DNA from: Streptomyces sp. NBS 14/10
Lineage (GTDB): Bacteria > Actinomycetota > Actinomycetes > Streptomycetales > Streptomycetaceae
Assembly (NCBI RefSeq): GCF_002224125.1
Contig: NZ_NCSM01000042.1
Coordinates: 62,001-126,000 of the forward strand
DNA length: 64,000 bases
Direction of reading: 5' to 3'
Shown: positions 57,372 through 64,000 of the stretch, in pieces
How the letters are laid out: each line of letters begins with the position of its first letter
Numbering within the stretch: the stretch's first letter is position 1
Made by a program: the position numbers and the translations under genes
Notes under the pieces: model-generated
Databases searched by the model: none
What the model was told of the DNA's origin: nothing
The model's input: only the letters and a program-made list of their open reading frames with translations

Positions 57372-57409
57372 TTGACGAGTCATGAGCTCGGTCCTACTTT
57401 CTCGGAAAG
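57372..57409 (+). promoter_or_regulatory. Rightward promoter with overlapping LacI-type operator
   Basis: TTGACG (57372-57377), a 17-bp spacer and TACTTT (57395-57400) form a clear promoter. CTTTCTCGGAAAG (57397-57409), a 13-bp palindrome with 5-bp arms, overlaps the -10 and the start point. The rest of 57223-57510 holds only the leader of the binding-protein gene. Confidence 0.6.
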
Positions 57410-57510
57410 CCTTTTCGGTGCTTTTCCGTCGCAGAGTTCAGTGCCACCACAGCCATCGTCCCCTCCGGTTCGGCCTGCCCACGGCCCGCCGTCACACAAG
57501 GGAGATCGTC

Positions 57511-58821
57511 ATGGGGAGCACGGCCGGACCACGTGGACGCATACGCCGACTCGCCACCACTGCCCTCGCACTGCTCGCCGCCGCGAGCATGGTCACGGCC
57601 TGCGGATCGGACAGCGGGTCGGGCGGTGGGGGAAGCGGAGCGGGGGGCGTCAAGGGTCTCGACGACGGCACCAAGCTGACGATGTGGACGCGCGCGGCGA
57701 CCCGGCCGCAGAGCGAGGCGCTGGTCAAGGCGTACAACGCGAGCCACAAGAACAGGATCGAGCTCACCGTCATCCCCACCGACGACTACCAGGCCAAGGT
57801 CGGGGCGGCCGCCGGCTCCCGCGATCTGCCCGATCTGTTCGCCTCGGACGTGGTGTTCGTACCCAACTACACCTCCAGCGGGCTCTTCGCCGACCTCACC
57901 GGGCGCATCGACGCCCTGCCCTACGCCAAGAACCTGGCCCAGTCGCATATCAAGGCCGGTACCTACGAGGGCAAGAAGTACGTCGTACCGCATACGCTCG
58001 ACCTGTCGGTGCTCTTCTACAACAAGGAGCTCTACCGGCGGGCCAAGCTCGACCCCGAGAAGCCGCCCACCAGCCTGCGCGAATGGGACCGGCAGGCGCG
58101 GGCGGTGGACGCGCTCGGCGGAGACGTCAACGGCACCTTCTTCGGCGGCAACTGCGGTGGCTGCGGCGTGTTCACCTGGTGGCCGTCCATCTGGGCCGCG
58201 GGGGAGGACGTGCTGAACAAGGACGGGACCGAGGCACAGCTGGCCACCGACACCGCGAAGAAGGTCTACCAGACCTACCGCGGCTGGGTGAAGGACGACA
58301 TCGTGGCCCCCGGTGCGCGCGAGGAGACAGGCACGACCTGGACCGGGGTCTTCCCCAAGGGCAAGGTCGGCGTGATGCCCATGCCGTCGACCACCCTGGG
58401 GCTGATGCCCAAAGACCTGGACCTCGGCGTCGCGCCCATCCCCGGACCCGACGGTGGCAAGTCCACCTTCGTCGGCGGTGACGCCATCGGCATCTCCGCC
58501 ACCAGCAAATCGGCGGACCAGGCATGGAACTTCCTCGCCTGGTCGCTCGGCGACAAGGCCCAGGTCGATGTGGTCGCCGCGCACAAGGACGTGGTGGCGC
58601 GCACCGACCTCGCCTCCAACAAGTACTCCGACGCGGACCCACGGCTGGTGACCATCAACCGGCTGGTGGCGGACGGCCGCACCCCGTACGCGCTCAAGTT
58701 CGGCCAGACCTTCAACGACCCCAACGGGCCGTGGCTCACCCTGATGCGCCATGCCGTCTTCGGCGACGGCGGGTCCGTGGAGAAGGACAACAAGGCCGTC
58801 AACACCTCGCTGACCGACTGA
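57511..58821 (+). CDS. Sugar-binding lipoprotein of a CUT1 ABC importer (family 1)
   Basis: Extracellular binding protein of 436 residues. The signal peptide LATTALALLAAASMV ends at lipobox VTAC, followed by a Gly/Ser linker. Family-1 landmarks: TKLTMWTRAATRPQSEALVK, AGSRDLPDLFASDVVFVPN, DLSVLFYNKELYRRAKLDPE, VFPKGKVGVMPMPST, FVGGDAIGISATSKSADQAW. ATG 57511 has AGGGAG at 7 nt; the open frame upstream to 57382 lacks a signal peptide. It is the first gene of the rightward arabinoglycan operon. The ligand is probably an arabino-oligosaccharide, from context. Confidence 0.93.
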   Translation: MGSTAGPRGRIRRLATTALALLAAASMVTACGSDSGSGGGGSGAGGVKGLDDGTKLTMWTRAATRPQSEALVKAYNASHKNRIELTVIPTDDYQAKVGAAAGSRDLPDLFASDVVFVPNYTSSGLFADLTGRIDALPYAKNLAQSHIKAGTYEGKKYVVPHTLDLSVLFYNKELYRRAKLDPEKPPTSLREWDRQARAVDALGGDVNGTFFGGNCGGCGVFTWWPSIWAAGEDVLNKDGTEAQLATDTAKKVYQTYRGWVKDDIVAPGAREETGTTWTGVFPKGKVGVMPMPSTTLGLMPKDLDLGVAPIPGPDGGKSTFVGGDAIGISATSKSADQAWNFLAWSLGDKAQVDVVAAHKDVVARTDLASNKYSDADPRLVTINRLVADGRTPYALKFGQTFNDPNGPWLTLMRHAVFGDGGSVEKDNKAVNTSLTD

Positions 58822-58828
58822 GCCGCGC

Positions 58829-58849
58829 TCGGGCCCTCGCAAGGCCCGA
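58829..58849 (+). terminator. Intra-operon attenuator hairpin
   Basis: TCGGGCC-CTCGCAA-GGCCCGA forms a 7-bp stem just after the binding-protein stop. Such hairpins between binding protein and permease genes usually reduce permease expression or stabilise the upstream mRNA. Confidence 0.5.
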
Positions 58850-58908
58850 CACCTCTCACCCCGCGTCCGCGGCATCACCGCTCCCACGTCACCCGGCAGA
58901 GGAGAGCC

Positions 58909-59883
58909 ATGCAGGTGAAGGCGCCCGACCGCACGGCCGCCGAGCACCGGGCCCGGTCGGCGCGCCCGGCCCGACCGGCCCGCCGCCCCCGACCGTCCGC
59001 ACCCCGGTGGTGGCGGTCCCGGAAGGTCCAGGGGCTCGGCTACGCGGCCCCCACGGCCGTGTTCGTCGCGGTCTTCTTCGTACTGCCCCTGCTGCTCGTC
59101 GGGCAGATGTCGCTCCACGACTGGCCGCTGCTCGCGGGAGACCGGGGCGGCAACGCCCCCGAGAACTACACCGATGTCACCGACTCCACCCTGTTCTGGC
59201 CCGCGGTCCGCTTCACCCTCCTCTACACCGTGATCGTCACGGTCGTCCTCCTCGGCCTTGCCCTCCTCCTCGCCCTGCTGGTGCAGGAGTCCCGCCCCGG
59301 GGCGGGCTTCTTCCGCACCGTCTACTTCCTGCCCAGCGCCCTGGGCCTGGCCTCCGCGTCCCTGCTGTTCTGGGGCCTGTACAGCCCCACCACCGGACCG
59401 CTGAGCGACATCCTGGAAACCTTCGGCATCGCCGACGGGCCGGTGTCCTTCCTCGGCTCGCCGACCTCCGCCCTGCTGTCGACGGTCTTCCTCATCGTCT
59501 GGAAGTTCGCCGGCTTCTACATGCTGATCCTCCTCGTGGGTCTCCAGCGCATCCCCCACGAGGTGTACGAGGCGGCGCGGATGGACGGTGCGAGCCGCGG
59601 CCAGATCTTCCGCGGCATCACCCTGCCGCTGCTGCGGCCGTCCCTCGCGCTGTCCCTGCTGCTCTGCGTCACCGGTTCGCTGCTCGCGTTCGACCAGTTC
59701 TTCATCCTCACCAAGGGCGGACCGGACAACAGCACCGTCACCGTGGTGCAGCTGATCTACCGCGAGGCCTTCCAGCGGATGAACCTCGGCACCGCGGCGG
59801 CCCTGTCGATCATCGTGCTGGCCGCGCTGCTCCTGCTCAACGTCGCGCAGTTCCGCGGTCTGCGCCGCGCCGACGAGTCATGA
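58909..59883 (+). CDS. CUT1 sugar ABC importer permease (MalF-like)
   Basis: Membrane protein of 324 residues with six predicted segments (GYAAPTAVFVAVFFVLPLLL, FTLLYTVIVTVVLLGLALLL). The EAA loop is YEAARMDGASRGQIFRGITL, which contacts the ATPase. The N-terminus is a basic Arg/Pro-rich tail. ATG 58909 has GGAGAG upstream. It pairs with the next permease. No ATP-binding gene is present in the operon, so the shared ATPase MsiK known for Streptomyces sugar importers would be needed. Confidence 0.94.
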   Translation: MQVKAPDRTAAEHRARSARPARPARRPRPSAPRWWRSRKVQGLGYAAPTAVFVAVFFVLPLLLVGQMSLHDWPLLAGDRGGNAPENYTDVTDSTLFWPAVRFTLLYTVIVTVVLLGLALLLALLVQESRPGAGFFRTVYFLPSALGLASASLLFWGLYSPTTGPLSDILETFGIADGPVSFLGSPTSALLSTVFLIVWKFAGFYMLILLVGLQRIPHEVYEAARMDGASRGQIFRGITLPLLRPSLALSLLLCVTGSLLAFDQFFILTKGGPDNSTVTVVQLIYREAFQRMNLGTAAALSIIVLAALLLLNVAQFRGLRRADES

Positions 59884-59893
59884 CACCCACCCC

Positions 59894-60733
59894 ATGAGAA
59901 GGGACACCACGGTGCTCACCCGCGCCCTCGGCCGGACGCCCCATTACGTCCTCGCCGGAGGACTGGCCGTCATCTTCCTCTTCCCCCTGCTGTGGAACGC
60001 CTGGGCGTCGGTCAGCGGACAGCCCGGCACCGCGCAGGAGTCCGGCTACGGCCTCGGCAACTACCGGACGCTGCTCGACTACGACGCGGGCCTGTGGCGG
60101 TACCTCCTCAACAGCACGATCGTCTCGGCGCTCACGGTCGCCCTGACCCTCGCGGTCTCGCTGCTCGGCGGCTACGCCTTCGCCCGCTTCGACTTCCCGG
60201 GCAAGAACCTGCTGTTCCTGCTGACGCTGGCCATTCTCATGGTCCCGTACGCCACGCTCCTCATCCCGCTCTACGTACTGCTCGGCAGGCTCGAACTGCA
60301 GAACTCGCTGCTCGGGCTGAGCCTGGTGCTCGCCATGTTCCAACTGCCCTTCGCCACCTTCATGATGCGGATCTCCTTCGAGGCGGTGCCCCGCGAACTG
60401 GAGGAGTCGGCGCTCGTCGACGGCTGCGGCACGGCGGGCGCGCTGCGCCGGGTGCTGCTCCCGGCGGTGCGACCGGGGCTGATCACCGTGGGGCTCTTCG
60501 CCTTCCTCGCGGCCTGGAACGACTTCATCGCGCCACTGATCCTCATCTCGGACAGCGAGAAGGCGCCCCTGCCGCTGGCCGTCGCGAACCTGCGGCAGCA
60601 GAGCATGGGCGCCGTCGACTACGGCGCCACCGAGGCGGGTGTGGTGGTCCTCGCCGTGCCCTGCCTCCTCCTCTTCCTGCTGCTGCAACGGCACTACGTA
60701 CGGGGGTTCATGTCGGGCGCGCTCAAGGGCTGA
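59894..60733 (+). CDS. CUT1 sugar ABC importer permease (MalG-like)
   Basis: Membrane protein of 279 residues with the MalG pattern: YVLAGGLAVIFLFPLLWNAW, TIVSALTVALTLAVSLLGGY, AFARFDFPGK and EAA loop LEESALVDGCGTAGALRRVL, ending GFMSGALKG. ATG 59894 follows the previous stop by 10 bp and lacks a strong ribosome site. GTG 59912 after AAGGGA is an alternative start 6 residues in. It works with the 58909 permease and the 57511 binding protein. Confidence 0.94.
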   Translation: MRRDTTVLTRALGRTPHYVLAGGLAVIFLFPLLWNAWASVSGQPGTAQESGYGLGNYRTLLDYDAGLWRYLLNSTIVSALTVALTLAVSLLGGYAFARFDFPGKNLLFLLTLAILMVPYATLLIPLYVLLGRLELQNSLLGLSLVLAMFQLPFATFMMRISFEAVPRELEESALVDGCGTAGALRRVLLPAVRPGLITVGLFAFLAAWNDFIAPLILISDSEKAPLPLAVANLRQQSMGAVDYGATEAGVVVLAVPCLLLFLLLQRHYVRGFMSGALKG

Positions 60734-60823
60734 GGCGCCGGGCCACGGAGAAGGACCACCTTGACTCTGCGGAGACGGACAACCGAAAGGACGTACCGAA
60801 GGCATGAACTGGTGAGGGAGAAC

Positions 60824-62785
60824 ATGGCGCGGTCACTCGTCCTGCCGGTGGCGCCGACCCGGGGCCGGCTGCGGCCGCTCGGGCTCGACGAGGTCAGGAT
60901 CACCGGAGGCTTCTGGGCCCGGCGCCGGGAGACCAACGCGACCGCCACACTCGGCCACTGCCGCGACTGGATGGCCCGCGTCGGCTGGATCGGCAACTTC
61001 CGGGCCGCCGTCGAGGGCCGGATCGAACGGGACCGGCGCGGCCGTGAATTCGCCGACTCCGACGTCTACAAACTGCTCGAGGCCATGGCCTGGGAGGCCG
61101 CCGGTCACGGCACCGACAGCTCGCTCGACGCACAGATCGCCGAGCTCACCGAGTCCATCGCGCCCGCCCAGGAACCGGACGGCTATCTGAACACCGCCTT
61201 CGGCCGCCCCGGGCAGCAGCCCCGGTACAGCGATCTCGAATGGGGTCACGAGCTGTACTGCTTTGGCCACTTGATCCAGGCCGGGGTGGCCCAGGCCAGG
61301 GCCCGGGGCGAGGGCGAGCTGACGAAGATCGCCCGGCGGGCCGCCGACCATGTCTGTGCCACCTTCGGGCCGGGGAGCATCGAGCGCGTCTGCGGCCATC
61401 CGGAGATCGAGCCGGCCCTGGTGGAACTGGCCAGGCTCACGGGAGAGCAGCGCTACCTCGACCAGGCGGCCCTGTTCGTCGACCGCCGCGGCCACCGCAC
61501 CCTCGCCGACACCGAGTTCGGCCGCGCCTACTACCAGGACGACCTGCCCATCCGGCAGGCCACGGTGTTGCGCGGCCACGCAGTCCGCGCGCTCTACCTC
61601 GCGGCCGGCGCCGTCGACGTGGCCGTGGAGACCGGGGACGACGCTCTGCTGGCCGCGGTCGTACGGCAGTGGGAGGCCACGGTCGCCCGGCGTACCTATC
61701 TGACGGGCGGCATGGGATCGCACCACCGGGACGAGTCCTTCGGCGACGACTTCGTGCTGCCGCCCGACCGCGCCTACTCGGAGACCTGCGCCGGTGTCGC
61801 CTCCGTGATGCTCAGCTGGCGGCTGCTGCTGGCCACCGGCGAGCCGCGGTTCGCCGATCTGGCGGAGCGGACCCTGTTCAACGTGATCGCCACCTCCCCG
61901 TCCGAGGACGGCCGCGCCTTCTTCTACGCCAACACCCTGCACCGGCGCCGCCGGGGCACCGTACCCGCCGCGGACGTGGACAGCCCGCGCGCCGAGTCGA
62001 GCCTGCGCGCGCCCTGGTTCGCGGTGTCCTGCTGCCCGACCAACGTGGCGCGGACCCTGGCCCAACTGCCCGCCTACCTCGCGACGGCGGACGACGACGG
62101 CGTGCAGCTGCACCAGTACGCCGACGCGGAGATCGCCACATCGCTCACCGGAGGCCACGGCGTCGCGCTGCGGGTGCGTACCGGCTACCCGTCCGGCGGG
62201 GCCGTGACCGTGCGGATCGACCGGTCCCCGGACCGCCCGTGGACCCTGTCGCTGCGCGTCCCCGGGTGGGCGCGGGGCGCCACCGCGTGGCTGGTCGAGC
62301 CGGACGGGACACGCCGCTCCGTCCCCACGGGCACCGCCACGGTCAGCCGCCACTTCCGGCCGGGCGACGAGGTACGGCTCGAACTGCCCGTGGCGCCGCG
62401 CTGGATCGGCGCCGATCCGCGCATCGACGCGGTACGCGGCACGGTGGCCGTACAGCGGGGGCCGCTGGTGTACTGCGCCGAGTCGGTGGACCTGCCGGAC
62501 CGGCACGAGGCCGACGCGGTACGGGTGGATCCGTCCACCCCGCCGAAGGACGGGCCCGCCGCGGACGGCACCGTCATCGTGGCCGGAGAGCTGGCCGGAC
62601 ACGCCGAAGACAGCGCCGAACCATGGCCGTACGCACCCCTCGACCGCCCCGCCACCACTCCCCCGCCCGCGCCCGAGCGCGCGGAGATCGTCCTGGTGCC
62701 GTACCGCTCCTGGGCCAACCGCGGGCCCTCGACGATGCGGGTGTGGCTGCCGACGGCCGAACCGGACACCCCAGCCCCTTCGTAA
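60824..62785 (+). CDS. Beta-L-arabinofuranosidase, GH127 (intracellular)
   Basis: Enzyme of 653 residues, close to Bifidobacterium HypBA1 (658), removing beta-L-arabinofuranose from hydroxyproline-linked or other plant glycans. The zinc-thiolate site is visible: Glu320 and Cys322 in YSETCAGV, and Cys403-Cys404 in SCCPTN; the matching Cys of HypBA1 is the nucleophile. YLNTAFGRPGQQPRYSDLEW and HELYCFGHLIQAGVA are family landmarks. There is no signal peptide. ATG 60824 follows GAGGGAG; the frame is open to 60761 without a ribosome site. It acts on sugars brought in by the upstream importer. Confidence 0.92.
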   Translation: MARSLVLPVAPTRGRLRPLGLDEVRITGGFWARRRETNATATLGHCRDWMARVGWIGNFRAAVEGRIERDRRGREFADSDVYKLLEAMAWEAAGHGTDSSLDAQIAELTESIAPAQEPDGYLNTAFGRPGQQPRYSDLEWGHELYCFGHLIQAGVAQARARGEGELTKIARRAADHVCATFGPGSIERVCGHPEIEPALVELARLTGEQRYLDQAALFVDRRGHRTLADTEFGRAYYQDDLPIRQATVLRGHAVRALYLAAGAVDVAVETGDDALLAAVVRQWEATVARRTYLTGGMGSHHRDESFGDDFVLPPDRAYSETCAGVASVMLSWRLLLATGEPRFADLAERTLFNVIATSPSEDGRAFFYANTLHRRRRGTVPAADVDSPRAESSLRAPWFAVSCCPTNVARTLAQLPAYLATADDDGVQLHQYADAEIATSLTGGHGVALRVRTGYPSGGAVTVRIDRSPDRPWTLSLRVPGWARGATAWLVEPDGTRRSVPTGTATVSRHFRPGDEVRLELPVAPRWIGADPRIDAVRGTVAVQRGPLVYCAESVDLPDRHEADAVRVDPSTPPKDGPAADGTVIVAGELAGHAEDSAEPWPYAPLDRPATTPPPAPERAEIVLVPYRSWANRGPSTMRVWLPTAEPDTPAPS

Positions 62786-62823
62786 CCCTCCTGCCCAGCC
62801 CGCCGACGATCGGAGTCACCAGC

Positions 62824-64000
62824 ATGTCCCACCCCCCATCCCGCCGTCACGCGCTGAGACTCGCCGCGGGGGCCGCTGCCGCCGCCCCGCTCGCGACCGC
62901 CGTCCCAACAGCGCAGGCCGCCGCTGGCACCGCCCCCGCCGCGGCGTCGTCCCGGGTCACAGCCGGGCCGGTGCCCGTTCCGGACACCTGGTCGGTCCGC
63001 CCCTTCCCGCTGGACGGGGTGACGCTCGGCGACGGTGTCTTCCGCCGTAAGCGCGATCTGATGCTCGGCTACGCCAGGTCCTATCCGGCCGACCGCATCC
63101 TGGCCGTGTTCCGCGCCAACGCCGGGCTCGACACCCGTGGCGCCCGGCCGCCCGGCGGCTGGGAGACCTCCGACGGCAATCTGCGCGGCCACTACGGCGG
63201 CCACTTCCTCACCCTCATCGCCCAGGGGTACGCCGACACCAGGGAGGCCGCGCTCAAGACCAAGCTGGACTACCTGGTCGGCGCGCTCGGCGAGTGCCAG
63301 AAGGCCCTGGCGGACCACGGCTCGCCGAAACCCAGCCACCCCGGCTTTCTGGCGGCGTACCCGGAGACCCAGTTCATCCTGCTGGAGAGCTATACGACGT
63401 ACCCGACCATCTGGGCGCCGTACTACACCTGCCACAAGATCATGCGCGGGCTGCTCGACGCGCACACCCTGGGCGGGAACCAGCAGGCCCTGGAGATCGC
63501 CTCGGGGATGGGCGACTGGGTGCACAGCCGGCTCGGCCATCTGCCGGCGGCCCAGCTGGAGCGGATGTGGTCCATCTACATCGCCGGTGAGTACGGCGGG
63601 ATGAACGAGGTGCTGGCCGACCTGTACGCCCTCACCGGCCGGGCGGAACACCTCGCCGCCGCCCGCTGCTTCGACAACACCGCGCTGCTGAAGGCATGCG
63701 CCGAGAACCGCGACATCCTGGAAGGCAGACACGCCAACCAGCACGTCCCGCAGTTCACCGGCTATCTGCGGCTGTTCGACCACACGGCGAAGCAGGAGTA
63801 CTCCACCGCGGCCCGCAACTTCTGGGGCATGGTCACCGGCTCCCGGATGTACAGCCTCGGCGGCACGGGTGAGGGCGAGATGTTCCGCGCCCGTGGCGCC
63901 ATCGCGGCCACGCTGGACGACAAGAACGCCGAGACCTGCGCCACGTACAACATGCTGAAACTCACCCGGCAGTTGTTCTTCCACCAGCCGGACCCCGCCT
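62824..64000 (+). CDS. Secreted GH127/GH146-like beta-L-arabinofuranosidase (partial, runs off window)
   Basis: Frame open from ATG 62824 to the window end (392 codons seen). The N-terminus (SRRHALRLAAGAAAAAPLAT, cleavage near AQA) is a Tat-type signal, so unlike its neighbour this enzyme is exported. Landmarks: VRPFPLDGVTLGDGVFRRKR, GGWETSDGNLRGHYGGHFLT, PYYTCHKIMRGLLDAHTLGG, HANQHVPQFTGYLRLF and the metal Glu in AETCATYNMLKLTRQLF (about residue 370). The CC nucleophile region should follow past the edge. It sits 38 bp after the GH127 gene in the same operon and probably trims polymer outside the cell before import. Confidence 0.9.
   Translation, partial: MSHPPSRRHALRLAAGAAAAAPLATAVPTAQAAAGTAPAAASSRVTAGPVPVPDTWSVRPFPLDGVTLGDGVFRRKRDLMLGYARSYPADRILAVFRANAGLDTRGARPPGGWETSDGNLRGHYGGHFLTLIAQGYADTREAALKTKLDYLVGALGECQKALADHGSPKPSHPGFLAAYPETQFILLESYTTYPTIWAPYYTCHKIMRGLLDAHTLGGNQQALEIASGMGDWVHSRLGHLPAAQLERMWSIYIAGEYGGMNEVLADLYALTGRAEHLAAARCFDNTALLKACAENRDILEGRHANQHVPQFTGYLRLFDHTAKQEYSTAARNFWGMVTGSRMYSLGGTGEGEMFRARGAIAATLDDKNAETCATYNMLKLTRQLFFHQPDPA

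Noticed and set aside
62185..63984. 599-codon minus-strand frame at the right edge
   Set aside because: The plus strand carries clear GH127-type genes here, including one cut by the window end, so the minus frame is a shadow.

Overview
The window is very GC-rich, with GTG/TTG starts, tightly coupled operons, Tat-type secreted hydrolases, a shared-ATPase style sugar ABC system and a giant modular PKS. All of this points to a Streptomyces chromosome. No rRNA, tRNA, CRISPR array, transposase or replication origin was recognised. The species cannot be read directly, but the PKS points to a producer of 16-membered macrolides of the milbemycin/meilingmycin/nemadectin type.

Layout. (1) 1-1285: the 5' end of a leftward gene, divergent from a LacI regulator with two operator-like palindromes. 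(2) 1351-5545: a Baeyer-Villiger monooxygenase overlapping an SMP-30-like propeller protein, then a deletion scar where a TetR remnant and a berberine-bridge-type oxidase remnant abut. (3) 5695-19605: a 13-kb PKS (loading AT-ACP; KS-AT-KR-ACP; KS-AT-DH-ER-KR-ACP; C-terminal docking helix) and an AveD-like O-methyltransferase. The predicted triketide (starter, C2-methyl/beta-OH unit, fully reduced C2 unit) is the C25-C21 segment of milbemycins, so the pair looks like milA1 plus a C5-O-methyltransferase. No partner PKS follows in the remaining 44 kb.

(4) 19617-32509 (minus strand): one long coupled operon for plant glycoside use. It encodes an oligopeptide-type ABC importer with a permease-ATPase fusion, GH1 beta-glucosidase, GH2 beta-glucuronidase, an SDR and a GH78 alpha-rhamnosidase. 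A TetR gene (32757) is divergent, and two TACC-N4-GGTW sites lie between them. (5) 33370-46499: a myo-inositol region. It has a LacI regulator, a damaged iolC (one-base deletion) fused to a decapitated iolD, intact iolA, iolE, iolT, iolG and iolH, then a leftward iolG-like/SDR/PhyH-dioxygenase operon with its own LacI regulator. iolB and iolJ are absent and iolD is broken, so the locus cannot support the full pathway alone.

(6) 46603-51456: a secreted CE2-like SGNH esterase, a DinB/maleylpyruvate-isomerase-like protein, a TPR protein and a cytochrome P450. (7) 51548-64000: an arabinose-glycan locus. It has a GH43 with a ricin-type module and a large (alpha/alpha)6 glycosidase with a discoidin domain (minus strand), a LacI regulator, and a rightward operon of sugar-binding lipoprotein, two permeases (no ATPase), and two GH127-like beta-L-arabinofuranosidases, the second running off the window. 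Both arms have strong promoters followed directly by LacI-type palindromes.

Regions 4 to 7 are catabolic and unrelated to polyketide synthesis. The simplest reading is a macrolide cluster whose first PKS is separated from the rest by a long catabolic segment. From memory, the milbemycin cluster of S. bingchenggensis is split this way (milA1 about 60 kb from the other mil genes); this needs a sequence search to confirm.
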